DNA of 64,000 nt from assembly GCA_041640715.1 (NCBI GenBank), contig JBEPZU010000005.1, positions 1 to 64,000 of the forward strand. Reading direction: 5' to 3'. Made by a program: the position numbers and the translations under genes. A model generated the notes under the pieces. That model was not told the origin of the DNA. It made no database searches and saw only the letters and a program-made list of their open reading frames with translations. Positions 1 to 8,357 of the stretch are shown piece by piece (within the stretch, counting starts at the first letter, position 1; each line of letters begins with the position of its first letter). The stretch comes from DSFO01 sp041640715. GTDB taxonomy: Archaea; Thermoproteota; Thermoprotei; Gearchaeales; Gearchaeaceae.

Positions 1-1
1 C

Positions 2-58
2 GAGAGTTATTCTTTAGCTAAGACTTTCGGTAGTATTGTGGGCATACTTAAATTCTAA
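2..58 (+). CDS. C-terminal end of an upstream gene (partial)
   Basis: An open frame enters from the left edge and ends with TAA at 56-58, giving a tail of 18 residues that ends in SIVGILKF. The stop lies only two bases before the ATG of the UMP kinase gene, so the two are probably co-transcribed. The piece is too short to identify, and it could be a chance open frame. Confidence 0.4.
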   Translation, partial: ESYSLAKTFGSIVGILKF

Positions 59-60
59 AT

Positions 61-732
61 ATGGATAAACCGATAGTTTTAAAACTAGGTGGACATGTGT
101 TATTTTCTAACGAGAATTCTTTCGAAACGTATTGTAAAACACTAGTCAACGTCGTTCCTAATTATAAAATTCACATCGTGGTAGGAGGTGGGCAAAAGGC
201 TAGGGAATATATAAGAATAGGTAGAAAGCTAGGTTTGAACGAATCTGTCCTAGATCATCTAGGGATAATAATTAGCCAACTTAATGCGTATTTGATGTTT
301 AACTATCTGAGCAAAACTACTGAGATCGTTTTTGTAAAAAATTTCGAAGAAGTGCTGAATAATGTTGTTTCTGGAAAGAAAGTCATATGCGGCGGTTTAT
401 TTCCTTCAATATCTACGACTACAGTAGCTAGTATTTTAGCAGAACTCTGTGGCGGCATTATTTTATACGCTACTGATGTGGAGGGTATTTTTGATAAGGA
501 TCCAAAGCTCTATAAAGACGCAAAACTTTTGGATAAATTGAGTGTAGAGGAGTTGATTGCTTTATTAAGCAAAACCCAAGATTTTAGAGCTGGCGAATAT
601 AAGCTATTCGATTATCATTCTTTAGAGATAATCAAGAGATCAAAAATACCTGTTCGAGTCTTTGACGGGAGAAATCCCGAAAACATTATTAGGGTTTTAA
701 GAGATGAAAATATTGGGACATTAGTATATTAA
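61..732 (+). CDS. pyrH: UMP kinase (archaeal PyrH type)
   Basis: This cytoplasmic enzyme phosphorylates UMP to UDP in pyrimidine nucleotide synthesis. It has the amino-acid kinase fold: a KLGG motif at residues 8-11, the glycine loop VVGGG at 40-44 followed by KAREY, a central GG at 111-112, and the nucleotide-binding stretch ATDVEGIFDKDP at 137-148. Its 223 residues match the short archaeal form. Isopentenyl phosphate kinase and acetylglutamate kinase share the fold. The pattern around residues 60-80, where a conserved helix ends in QLNAYLM, fits archaeal PyrH best. A tRNA-Leu gene follows eight bases after the stop. Confidence 0.92.
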   Translation: MDKPIVLKLGGHVLFSNENSFETYCKTLVNVVPNYKIHIVVGGGQKAREYIRIGRKLGLNESVLDHLGIIISQLNAYLMFNYLSKTTEIVFVKNFEEVLNNVVSGKKVICGGLFPSISTTTVASILAELCGGIILYATDVEGIFDKDPKLYKDAKLLDKLSVEELIALLSKTQDFRAGEYKLFDYHSLEIIKRSKIPVRVFDGRNPENIIRVLRDENIGTLVY

Positions 733-739
733 TAATAGT

Positions 740-825
740 GCAGGGGTGCCCGAGCTAGGTCCAAGGGGCGGGACTCAAGATCCCGTGGCTAAAGGCCATC
801 GTGGGTTCAAATCCCACCCCCTGCA
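740..825 (+). tRNA. tRNA-Leu (anticodon CAA)
   Basis: The acceptor stem GCAGGGG (740-746) pairs with CCCCTGC (818-824), with discriminator A825. The T arm is GTGGG-TTCAAAT-CCCAC. The anticodon stem CGGGA/TCCCG encloses the loop CTCAAGA, so the anticodon is CAA. A long variable arm marks a class II tRNA, as expected for leucine. There is no intron and CCA is not encoded. Confidence 0.95.
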
Positions 826-857
826 TCGTGACCAATATCTTAAGCTTATTGAAGGGC

Positions 858-1610
858 TTAATGGTCCCCTATCAAATAACCTAACAAAGTTTTTTCATCA
901 ACACTGTTCGATAATTTTCTTTTAATTCTCATTTGAGCAGCTCTTGCGCTATCGTATCTCACACCAGCTATCAAAGCTATTTCTTTTAAGGTTAGATCTT
1001 TTAATCGCGGTTGATTTAGCAATTTAAGTATAATTAATTTCTTCAAAGATAATTTTTCATATAATTTTATTTTTTTCTCAAAAATTTTGTATCTTCTAAA
1101 TAAATTATTTTTACCTATATTCATCATCTTAGCTATCTTTTCATAAGATATAGGTTTTTGTATTTTTTTTAGATAATATATTAATGCTATTGCTTCGAAT
1201 ATTGCATCTGAACCGTTTCCGTTTAAGAATACTTTAACGATATTTTTGTATTCTTTTATAGCTTTTAAATATATCGGATCTAAATTTTTATAGTATTTTT
1301 CCTTGATTAATTCGTAAGCTTTCTTTCTAACAATACTTAAATTATTATTTTTTTCTTTAAATTCTTTCAATTTAATTAAAATCTCATCATCAATTTTTTT
1401 ATTATATTTTTCTGGTAAACCTAATTTTTTTAACAAAGTATGGAGAGTTGAACTTGGTTTAACTCTCTTTTTTATTTTAAGATCATTATTTTTGTTTTTT
1501 GTTGTAGAAAAAATAGCTATAGAGCTTATCAATCCGCAATTTTTGCAGACCAGAAATTCAGAGTCGTATATTCTTATTAACTCGCCTCCACACTCTTCGC
1601 AATTATTCAT
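858..1610 (-). CDS. Divergent TFB/TFIIB-like transcription factor
   Basis: Residues 4-25 form an N-terminal zinc ribbon with Cys4, Cys7, Cys22 and Cys25 (CEEC and CKNC). After a basic linker come helical segments whose lengths fit the two cyclin-like repeats of archaeal TFB. The last 60 residues look like a helix-turn-helix, with LTLKEIALIAGVRYDSARAA near 206-225. At 250 residues it is shorter than usual TFB (about 300), and the linker lacks the typical B-reader/B-linker sequence. It is rich in Lys, Ile and Asn. It overlaps its upstream neighbour, a small winged-helix protein, by four bases, so they are translated together. It is probably a specialised TFB paralogue; the DNA or promoter it acts on is unknown. 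Confidence 0.7.
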   Translation of the reverse strand: MNNCEECGGELIRIYDSEFLVCKNCGLISSIAIFSTTKNKNNDLKIKKRVKPSSTLHTLLKKLGLPEKYNKKIDDEILIKLKEFKEKNNNLSIVRKKAYELIKEKYYKNLDPIYLKAIKEYKNIVKVFLNGNGSDAIFEAIALIYYLKKIQKPISYEKIAKMMNIGKNNLFRRYKIFEKKIKLYEKLSLKKLIILKLLNQPRLKDLTLKEIALIAGVRYDSARAAQMRIKRKLSNSVDEKTLLGYLIGDH

Positions 1611-1816
1611 TTGTTTTCATTCACATAGTAAATCGTCTTATAAGACAACTTAACATACTTGATTCCAGGCATTTTTATGAGATATTGGCTAACTTTCTGG
1701 GGTGTAGTCTCTATCCCTTTGGCTAGGAGATAAGCAGTTATATCTTCAGCTGTTGCCTTACCTAATTCTAATAAAGATTTATAGAGTAATGCCTTGAAGC
1801 GTATCGTTTCCATCAT
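1607..1816 (-). CDS. Small winged-helix-like protein
   Basis: This 69-residue protein reads as one helix-turn-helix: helix, then AEDITAYLLAKG, then TPQKVSQYLIKM, then a short beta wing ending in KTIYYVNE. That layout is typical of small archaeal winged-helix DNA-binding proteins. It starts at 1816, although a second Met at codon 2 is equally possible. It overlaps the TFB-like gene by four bases (ATGA type), so the two are likely partners in one transcription module. I do not recognise a named family. Confidence 0.6.
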   Translation of the reverse strand: MMETIRFKALLYKSLLELGKATAEDITAYLLAKGIETTPQKVSQYLIKMPGIKYVKLSYKTIYYVNENK

Positions 1817-2168
1817 AAAGTATTATAGAAGAGGTATAAGGCTTCAATAAAGATAACAAAATATGTTATTGTTAATTTTTCTAATCGCAGGGTATATGCT
1901 ACAACTTTTCACTTACCAATGCAAGGTTTATCTGATTTCCTATATAGACAGCTGGTTAAAGTAATTTATTTAAACTATTGATGATATTAAACTAACTACT
2001 CATCGGTTTGAATATCTCCAGGATTTTTATCCAAATCTAGGAAACTTAAGTGCATATCTTCAATCTTTTCTTAATTGTTCTCTTTTTTGGCGCTTTATCC
2101 AAGATCAATTTTTTAGTAGAGTCTTCCAATACCTATTATCATCAAAGGAGTTAATTATTTCAAATATT
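1817..2168. other. Intergenic stretch without a recognisable gene
   Basis: These 352 bases separate the TFB-like pair, whose promoter must lie at its left edge, from the last gene of the pilus operon. All six frames are broken by stops. On the minus strand there are only short lysine-rich open pieces (between about 2000 and 2110) without a credible start. No tRNA, clear hairpin or repeat was found. It probably holds the promoter of the winged-helix gene and the 3' end of the pilus transcript. Confidence 0.5.
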
Positions 2169-2600
2169 TTAATAAGTTTCTTTTATTAAAATTTCTGTTA
2201 TACTAATACATATTATAGTTACTTTATTAATATTCTTGTTTATAATAAAATTATTAAATTTAATTTTATTTTGATTATATATAATTTCATTTTCTTTTAT
2301 CTCTAATATAATTTCGTTTGGATCATATAATAACAATTTAAATTTGGCGCTAAATTGAATTTTATTGTTATTAATGTATATCCACGTATTTCCTGGAAGA
2401 TATATCTCTAGGAAGAGAGCTGAGAGAGGTTTTTTGTATAAAAATTGAATTGCATTGTTCAATTTATTCAAAGCTATTGATAAAGCTATTTCTGAGTTAT
2501 ATTCGTCCATTTTGTAAATCAAAGGCATTGATAATACAAAAGTTAGCGCTATTAGTACGATTAAGGCTAAAGAAATCATTAAGTCAGCTATGATATTCAT
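2169..2600 (-). CDS. Pilin-like single-pass membrane protein (last gene of pilus operon)
   Basis: The protein has 143 residues. Its N terminus (about residues 8-30, DLMISLALIVLIALTFVLSM) is one long hydrophobic helix. A soluble, beta-rich, Asn/Ile-rich tail follows. This is the shape of archaeal type IV pilins and pseudopilins, but no clear class III cleavage site precedes the helix. It lies three bases downstream of the next pilin-like gene and is the last gene of the operon. The role as a minor pilin is inferred from position and topology. Confidence 0.55.
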   Translation of the reverse strand: MNIIADLMISLALIVLIALTFVLSMPLIYKMDEYNSEIALSIALNKLNNAIQFLYKKPLSALFLEIYLPGNTWIYINNNKIQFSAKFKLLLYDPNEIILEIKENEIIYNQNKIKFNNFIINKNINKVTIICISITEILIKETY

Positions 2601-2603
2601 GGC

Positions 2604-3308
2604 TTATGCTAATAGCCAACCCATTATACCGTTTTTCTCTTCAAGAACTATGACTATTTTATTTTTGTATTTAGCGTCAACAGTCAGGATGATTTCATCT
2701 TCATAAATTTGAGCTATAAGGTCTATTTTATTTTGTCCCGAAATCACATTTACTTTAATCTTTACGTCTTCAATTTTAAATGAATTCTTTATAAAAAATA
2801 ATATTTTATATTTGATTATAATTCTGTAATATATTTGAATGCTTTCATTTGTAGATATCAACTTGGCACTAGTAATTTTCATGGAAATATTCGCTAAATC
2901 TCTAATATTATTAAAAACATGTATTAAAAACATAGACCCTTCGCCTCTAATCCCGTTACTTTGTACTTTAATTTCAATAAATCTCAAATCGTCTAGATTC
3001 ATTAGGCTCAAATTTTTAGCTCGAAGATATGTTTCATATAGATATTCCTCACTTTTAGTCTCTGCATATTCGCTCGCTATGATTGCCGCTTCATCATTAA
3101 AACTCATAATCCTGTAATATTCCTCGAATGCCAGTTTGGTTCCGTAAGCCAAAGATTGAGAATAAAAATAGTACGTCATAGCTGCTTTAAGTGTTTCATC
3201 TTCTTTTTTTATGAATATCTCTGTATTGTTTATAGAAATTGCAAGGAATATTATCACCATTGCGACGATAGAAGATGTTAAAACTAAAGCTTGGGCTTTA
3301 ACCCTCAT
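2604..3308 (-). CDS. Pilin-like protein with KA/QA processing site
   Basis: The 234-residue protein starts MRVKAQALVLTSSIVAMVII. A charged leader ends in Lys-Ala just before Gln-Ala, and a hydrophobic helix follows. Gln at +1 after a short basic leader is typical of archaeal prepilins cut by EppA/PibD-type peptidases. The rest is a soluble domain with mixed helix (40-90) and strands. It is adjacent, without a gap, to another protein with the same KAQA start. It is probably a minor pilin or pilus-base protein. Confidence 0.6.
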   Translation of the reverse strand: MRVKAQALVLTSSIVAMVIIFLAISINNTEIFIKKEDETLKAAMTYYFYSQSLAYGTKLAFEEYYRIMSFNDEAAIIASEYAETKSEEYLYETYLRAKNLSLMNLDDLRFIEIKVQSNGIRGEGSMFLIHVFNNIRDLANISMKITSAKLISTNESIQIYYRIIIKYKILFFIKNSFKIEDVKIKVNVISGQNKIDLIAQIYEDEIILTVDAKYKNKIVIVLEEKNGIMGWLLA

Positions 3309-3719
3309 TTAACTTATAGCTAAAGATACGATTAAAAAATATGTGTATACATTTCCCTCACACCCGTTTAGAATAACTTGTGCAGATCTAGCGTTTCTTT
3401 CATCAAAGTTACCTCTTTGATAACTCCACTTTAAAATCATGTTATCATCATAGACTGATATTTTGAATCCATAATCCAAAGGAATAGTCTTCTCTAAAGT
3501 TTCGATTATTAAAAAGTAATCTTCAAAGTAAATCTGTTTCAAAATGTCTTTATAAATCATGAAGCTAAGTAGCTTATATGCTAGTTCTTCTTTATAATCA
3601 TCTTTCTTTATCAAAGAAGAACTCATAAAATAAGGATTGGCCATTATTAAGGCAGCAATGAGTATGAATGAAGCTAAAAGAGATTCTAAAATTCTAGCCT
3701 GAGCTTTAAGGGAGTCCAT
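3309..3719 (-). CDS. Pilin-like protein with KA/QA processing site
   Basis: This 136-residue protein begins MDSLKAQARILESLLASFIL. The Lys-Ala/Gln-Ala junction matches the neighbouring pilin-like protein, and a Glu lies near position +6, as in many prepilins. One hydrophobic helix (about 12-30) is followed by a short soluble domain. Its start overlaps the upstream pilin-like gene by 14 bases. It is inferred to be a minor pilin. Confidence 0.6.
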   Translation of the reverse strand: MDSLKAQARILESLLASFILIAALIMANPYFMSSSLIKKDDYKEELAYKLLSFMIYKDILKQIYFEDYFLIIETLEKTIPLDYGFKISVYDDNMILKWSYQRGNFDERNARSAQVILNGCEGNVYTYFLIVSLAIS

Positions 3720-4104
3720 AAACCGTTACTCTAATCCTTATTAATGAATTATTTACATAAGCACCCACAACTTCTGCTTTGTCTATGAACTTCTCCGGGG
3801 GTTTTCCGCTAATGCAATATCTTTTTTCAATTATGCCTATACCGCCCTTTAACTCATATTCAACTACTTCTATGAAAATCGAAATGCTTTGAGTAATGTT
3901 ATAGTAAATTGGATTACTACTAGCGTTGCAAAATTTCTTCTCTTCTATCAGCTTGTTTTTTATGGTTGTGGCGTACTCGATCAAAATAGAGTGTAACGTA
4001 TACTCTAGGTTAGCGTTTAGATAGATATATACGCTAAACAATGACCAGCTTAAAATAAACAAAAATATTAAAACTGAAAAAACCGTTTCTATACTGCTTT
4101 CCAT
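3706..4104 (-). CDS. Small pilin-like membrane protein
   Basis: The 132 residues consist of an N-terminal hydrophobic helix (about 7-29, VFSVLIFLFILSWSLFSVYI) and a soluble beta-rich domain with two cysteines (near 58 and 97) that might form a disulphide outside the cell. There is no basic leader before the helix, so it may be a membrane-anchored pseudopilin and not a cleaved pilin. Its ATG shares one base with the stop of the platform gene, so they are translationally coupled. Confidence 0.55.
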   Translation of the reverse strand: MESSIETVFSVLIFLFILSWSLFSVYIYLNANLEYTLHSILIEYATTIKNKLIEEKKFCNASSNPIYYNITQSISIFIEVVEYELKGGIGIIEKRYCISGKPPEKFIDKAEVVGAYVNNSLIRIRVTVYGLP

Positions 4105-5939
4105 TATGCAATTATGAAGAATCCTAGCGTTTCAGTCAAATAAAGGGTTAGACTGTATAATAATAAACATATTAAAGCGTTTTTTGAGGCTTCAACAGTG
4201 TTAGAGTCTGCACTTCCACCTAAAAAACCTAATAAAAACGAATTCAAAATTCCTGAAGAATACGTTATTTCTTTAAACATAGCTACATCTATTGAGGTAT
4301 TGAAAAATCCTAAGGAATAGTAAGATGCTTCTTGAATGGTTTTAAATATTGATAGCAAGTTTGTAATGATGTTTACGGTTATTCCCAGTGAAAGACCAAG
4401 CAAAGCAGTTAGCAGATAGCTTGCGAATTTAAAGAATCTAATCCTTAGCTTGAACGCTTTTCTGATCCTCTCCAATCTTTCAGTGAATTCAGATAAATCT
4501 TTTACAACACTAGGATCTATACCTGCTTTATCTGATTCTTCAAGAACTATTAGAATTTGTTTGAAGAAATTAGGTATATTTTCCTTTTTGAGTATTTCTT
4601 CCATCGAGAAGCCAAGCTTTTTTAAGAATGTTATTTTTTTAAGCAGAATTTTAGAGCTATCATACCTATCTTTTATTTCTTCTATGGCCTGGTATAATCC
4701 CTTACCTTTTTTGCTTTCCTCAGCGATATCGCTCACAATTTGAGGCAGTTCGTTCAGTAACTTTTCCGCATTAATTAGATTTCTTTTGTTAAGTAAATAG
4801 TATCCAAGGAAAAAAGTAGAAGCCGAGAGAAGAAAAGCTAGATGAGGTCTAATTAGTCCTAGATAAGCTAATACTATATAAACCGGCATAGTAGATAGAA
4901 CTAGAAGACTTTTTGTGTTTATTTTTACGCTGAATTTCATCGATAATGGTATAAGATTTTGGCTCATTAAATACAGAACTATGAAGAAAATCAGCGGTAA
5001 TAAGTAAAGGGAAAGGTATAGAATTGAAATATTTTGGATTTGTGTAAAGGTCAATATCAGCATCGTTATTATTGGAAAAAGAATGAAGCTTAAGAGTTTA
5101 GCAGCTAGAATTATATTAAACTTTTCTACGAAACCTTCAACTTTTTTCTCGAAAAGGTAGTAAGTTTCTTTCATGTGTTCTTTGAGCAATGAGCCTGTGT
5201 TAGAACCTAGTGTTACTGCTGCCATAGTTTGTAAGAGTTTTTTCAAGTTTTCTTGTCTCACCGTTTTGGAAAATTGGAATATCGCATCTATGGGATTAAG
5301 TACCATGAGTACTCTCATCTTTTCTATTAGCTTGAATATCCTTCTGAATTCTTTGAAGAAGTAGGATTTGCTAAGTACTTGTAAGGAAGTATAGGGATTT
5401 ATGTTACATGAATTTAGTGCAGTAATCAACATCGTAGCAGCGGGCATTTCTCTTTCAATTCTTGAATCATACATAGATTCCTTAAGACTAGGGATTATAA
5501 CAAAGTATATTAAAAGAATAAACGGTGTGATCAGGAAAATTATCAATAACAATAAGCTTAAAGAATTGTTAAAATACTGATAAAATAATATAAATAAACC
5601 TAAATTTAATATTGTCGAAAGAATTGCACTTGATAACAAATCTGAAATAACTTCAAGATATTGTGTAGGAGAATATCTTATCTCAGTATAGAAAAGCTTT
5701 TTAATAGTATCTTCGTGTATTTTTATTTTATTTTTTATAAAATAAGATAAAAAGTTAGAAGCTATTAATAATAAAATAAAAGATAAAATTCCATAAATTA
5801 TAATTAAATATTCATTAAACATTATATATAAAGCAATAGAAAAAAATAGGACAAATGATTTAATAAAAATACTTAGTGAATCTATTTTAATTATCTTTCT
5901 AATTTTTTTATCTTCTATTATTATTATATCATTGCTCAT
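4104..5939 (-). CDS. Type II/IV secretion platform protein, two T2SSF domains
   Basis: This 611-residue multi-spanning membrane protein has the duplicated T2SSF (GspF/TadC/ArlJ-like) architecture. A membrane part covers about 20-150. The first cytoplasmic T2SSF domain, around 160-275, begins with EREMPAATMLITAL. Several helices follow (275-385). The second cytoplasmic domain, around 395-500, begins with LNELPQIVSDIAEESKKGKG, and the C-terminal membrane helices end at 611. In archaeal pili this protein is the inner-membrane platform that works with the secretion ATPase. Here the ATPase gene overlaps it by 11 bases. It is longer than bacterial TadB or TadC (about 300), which fits the fused archaeal form. 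Confidence 0.85.
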   Translation of the reverse strand: MSNDIIIIEDKKIRKIIKIDSLSIFIKSFVLFFSIALYIMFNEYLIIIYGILSFILLLIASNFLSYFIKNKIKIHEDTIKKLFYTEIRYSPTQYLEVISDLLSSAILSTILNLGLFILFYQYFNNSLSLLLLIIFLITPFILLIYFVIIPSLKESMYDSRIEREMPAATMLITALNSCNINPYTSLQVLSKSYFFKEFRRIFKLIEKMRVLMVLNPIDAIFQFSKTVRQENLKKLLQTMAAVTLGSNTGSLLKEHMKETYYLFEKKVEGFVEKFNIILAAKLLSFILFPIITMLILTFTQIQNISILYLSLYLLPLIFFIVLYLMSQNLIPLSMKFSVKINTKSLLVLSTMPVYIVLAYLGLIRPHLAFLLSASTFFLGYYLLNKRNLINAEKLLNELPQIVSDIAEESKKGKGLYQAIEEIKDRYDSSKILLKKITFLKKLGFSMEEILKKENIPNFFKQILIVLEESDKAGIDPSVVKDLSEFTERLERIRKAFKLRIRFFKFASYLLTALLGLSLGITVNIITNLLSIFKTIQEASYYSLGFFNTSIDVAMFKEITYSSGILNSFLLGFLGGSADSNTVEASKNALICLLLYSLTLYLTETLGFFIIA

Positions 5940-7515
5940 CTTCTTCGTTAATTTCTATACTTTTTTCTTCTGTTATAAGCTGTTCTTTATTTTCATTTTC
6001 GACTTTTATCTCTCTTAATTTAAACTGTTTTGGATTTTCGTAAAATTTCCATATTAGTTGAGTTATTATCTTGTAATCTAGTAAACTTTGATCTGTTTTA
6101 ATTCTTTCTTTTAGATCCATAAATAATGTATACCTTAAATTGAACTCTTCCAAAAATTTCTTTTCGTCTATACCTTTTTCTTCCATTATCATCCTTACTG
6201 AAGGAATTTTTAGCAATTCCTCTGAGCTTATAGTATGAAATTTATCCTCTAAACTATCGAAATTGGTTATTTTGTGGAATCTTACCTTTTTCTTTTCTAA
6301 AGAAATCTCTAAATCATAAATGTCTGAAACACGTCTTAGGAAAACTTTCCTAGGTACACCTCTTTCATCCTCTTTAATCATTACATACTTTTTTATCCCC
6401 ATCAGGCAATGGAGAGAAGACAGACTTCCCGTATCTACTCTTATCGGGTCTGAAATTAATCTTTCTATTGCAGTTATATGATTCTCAGCGTGGAAGGAAG
6501 TTATCCCTCCATGTCCTGTCATTATAGCTTGGGCCCAAATCCTTCCTTCTTCTCCTCTAACTTCTCCTACTATTAAATAATCCCCGCTCATTCTTAGAGC
6601 ATGCTTTACAAGCGTGAACATGTCTATGCTGCCTTTTTCATCTATGGTCAAGCTTTCTCTCGTTACTAAAGGGATCCAGTATGGATGAGCAAGCCTTAGC
6701 TCAGGCGTGTCTTCTACTGTTATTATCGTAGCTCTTTCATGGATTAAATTAGCTAGAGCGTTTATCAAGCTAGTTTTACCAGAGCCCATTAAGCCTAGTA
6801 CCATTATGGCTTTCCTATTCTCTATTAGCATCATAGCCAAAGCGGCTATCCAAGGATCTATTGTGTTATTAACTAATAGCCTAGTTATGCTCCAAGGATT
6901 CTCTGGGAATTTCCTTATCGTTATGCTACTCCCTTTATGGCCTATTTCTCTTTTGTATGTTACAGTTATCCTAGTAGTCTCAGAACCCCTGGCTGATAAT
7001 AAAGGTCTATAGGTACTTATATTCTTCCCGCTTTTATAGATAAACTTCTCTACATAAAGGTCTATTTCTTCTTCCTTAAGTACTATGTTGGTTATAAGTT
7101 TATCATAGTCTGAGTGGATGACTCTAGCAGGAACATCTGGGCTTGGTATTTGAATATCTTCTACTTTAGGATCCTTGACTAAGGGATCTAAAGCACCAAA
7201 GCCGAATATTTCTCTTTTGAGATAATACAATACTTTGTCATCCTTTATTCCTAATTTTCTGAGTTTTTCTTCGAAGTCATTCGCATCATTTGTTTCTACC
7301 GAATCTATTTTGAATAATAAGTATTCCAATGTTTCTGTAAGAGCAGATATTTCTCTTTCTGTAATAGGAGGATCTTCAACCAAATACTTCCCGCTAGCGG
7401 TTATAAATATATGAGATAATCCTACTTTATATTCGTCTATCACGATTTCCTTAGCTAAAGAAGAGCGATTAACTTTAAAAAGTAAATTATTAGAAAAAAA
7501 ATATTTTTTCATCAT
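5929..7515 (-). CDS. Type II/IV secretion ATPase (TadA/VirB11-like)
   Basis: This hexameric cytoplasmic ATPase drives pilus assembly. Walker A is GLMGSGKTSL in the middle of the protein. The Asp box/Walker B reads GDYLIVGEVRGEEG, and the His box is TGHGGITSFHAEN. The N-terminal domain carries the family stretch GFGALDPLVKDPKVEDI. About 120 C-terminal residues are highly charged and end in Glu-rich sequence. It lies between the platform gene (11-base overlap) and the main pilin gene (one-base gap). With 528 residues it is the size of archaeal pilus and archaellum ATPases. No other archaellum-specific gene (ArlH, ArlC/D/E) is present, so a pilus is more likely than an archaellum. Confidence 0.92.
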   Translation of the reverse strand: MMKKYFFSNNLLFKVNRSSLAKEIVIDEYKVGLSHIFITASGKYLVEDPPITEREISALTETLEYLLFKIDSVETNDANDFEEKLRKLGIKDDKVLYYLKREIFGFGALDPLVKDPKVEDIQIPSPDVPARVIHSDYDKLITNIVLKEEEIDLYVEKFIYKSGKNISTYRPLLSARGSETTRITVTYKREIGHKGSSITIRKFPENPWSITRLLVNNTIDPWIAALAMMLIENRKAIMVLGLMGSGKTSLINALANLIHERATIITVEDTPELRLAHPYWIPLVTRESLTIDEKGSIDMFTLVKHALRMSGDYLIVGEVRGEEGRIWAQAIMTGHGGITSFHAENHITAIERLISDPIRVDTGSLSSLHCLMGIKKYVMIKEDERGVPRKVFLRRVSDIYDLEISLEKKKVRFHKITNFDSLEDKFHTISSEELLKIPSVRMIMEEKGIDEKKFLEEFNLRYTLFMDLKERIKTDQSLLDYKIITQLIWKFYENPKQFKLREIKVENENKEQLITEEKSIEINEEDEQ

Positions 7516-7516
7516 A

Positions 7517-7951
7517 TTAAGGGGACTGTACTACTGCAAAGAAAGGAATCGTTCCTGAATCGCTTATCACTAAACCGTTTACTCTTGTTTTGTTGCCTAA
7601 ATTTAATTGACTAAATGGAACCTTCATTGATTTCGTTTCCCCAGCTTTCACAATTACATCGTTTGTTAATTGAATTGATACAGGCACGTCTGCGATTAGG
7701 GATATTTCTTTTACAATAGCATCTGCAGTGCCTGTATTCTTAAGTATTATGTGAAGGGTATAGCCTGTTCCGCTGGGTTGGAGCACAGGTGTTCCTATTA
7801 TAGTTAAGGAAGCCTGTTTGCTTGCTGAGATACCAACGCCGAATAACCAAGATATCACTAGAGCCGCTATGCTCAATGAAGCTACTACTAGCAGTATTGT
7901 TATTACAGGTGTTGAGATGTCTCCTCTTTTAGACTTTAGTACTTTCTTCAT
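7517..7951 (-). CDS. Archaeal type IV pilin, probable major subunit
   Basis: A basic leader MKKVLKSKRG precedes DISTPVITILLVVASLSIAA. Lys-Arg-Gly just before a hydrophobic helix is a good class III prepilin site. After the helix comes a Gly/Thr/Val-rich beta domain of about 100 residues with few Lys and Asn, unlike the neighbouring minor proteins and typical of an exported filament subunit (DUF1628-like archaeal pilins). It sits directly before the secretion ATPase. I infer that this is the major pilin, cut by the peptidase at 26463-27170. Confidence 0.75.
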   Translation of the reverse strand: MKKVLKSKRGDISTPVITILLVVASLSIAALVISWLFGVGISASKQASLTIIGTPVLQPSGTGYTLHIILKNTGTADAIVKEISLIADVPVSIQLTNDVIVKAGETKSMKVPFSQLNLGNKTRVNGLVISDSGTIPFFAVVQSP

Positions 7952-8357
7952 CTCTACTAAATAGGGGGTATATAAAGAGGTGATGGGATTTGATCAAAAT
8001 ACTTCCATTAGAGTAGGAGAAGGTTATAAGTTTAGAATTTGCCTCTCCCCTTATTTTTAAAGGGGTTTTCATAATTAGTTCAGTATTCCCCAATTTTACT
8101 TTAAGCGTGAAATTTTCTCCCTTGAGATATATGAATTTATTAAAAAAAACAGTGATATCTTTGCTATATCCAAATTCTTTAACATTTAAATCGATTTCGT
8201 TTATAATATTTTTTATTTTAATATATATTAATTGGACTTCTAATGCATCATTGCTATATAAAGTGATAAAGTAAAAATTCTGAATAAAAAATATTATAAA
8301 AATTGAGATTATTATTAAAGAATTTGTATTTAATATTTCTATTATAGCCCTATCCAT
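7929..8357 (-). CDS. Pilin-like single-pass membrane protein
   Basis: The protein is 142 residues long. One hydrophobic helix at about 12-32 (NSLIIISIFIIFFIQNFYFI) is followed by a small soluble domain rich in Ile, Lys and Asn. Its C terminus overlaps the start of the main pilin gene by 23 bases, and its start shares a base with the upstream stop. Topology and position suggest a pseudopilin or an anchoring subunit. There is no sequence signature that names it. Confidence 0.5.
   Translation of the reverse strand: MDRAIIEILNTNSLIIISIFIIFFIQNFYFITLYSNDALEVQLIYIKIKNIINEIDLNVKEFGYSKDITVFFNKFIYLKGENFTLKVKLGNTELIMKTPLKIRGEANSKLITFSYSNGSILIKSHHLFIYPLFSRDEESTKV

Noticed and set aside
2000..2110. Minus-strand pieces rich in Lys and Asp that looked like a broken small gene
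   Set aside because: They lie in two different frames, have no credible start, and match no family; chance in AT-rich DNA is sufficient.
2839..3117. Open frame on the plus strand inside the pilin-like genes
   Set aside because: It is antisense to a coding gene that fits the operon, and its composition is that of a reverse-frame shadow.
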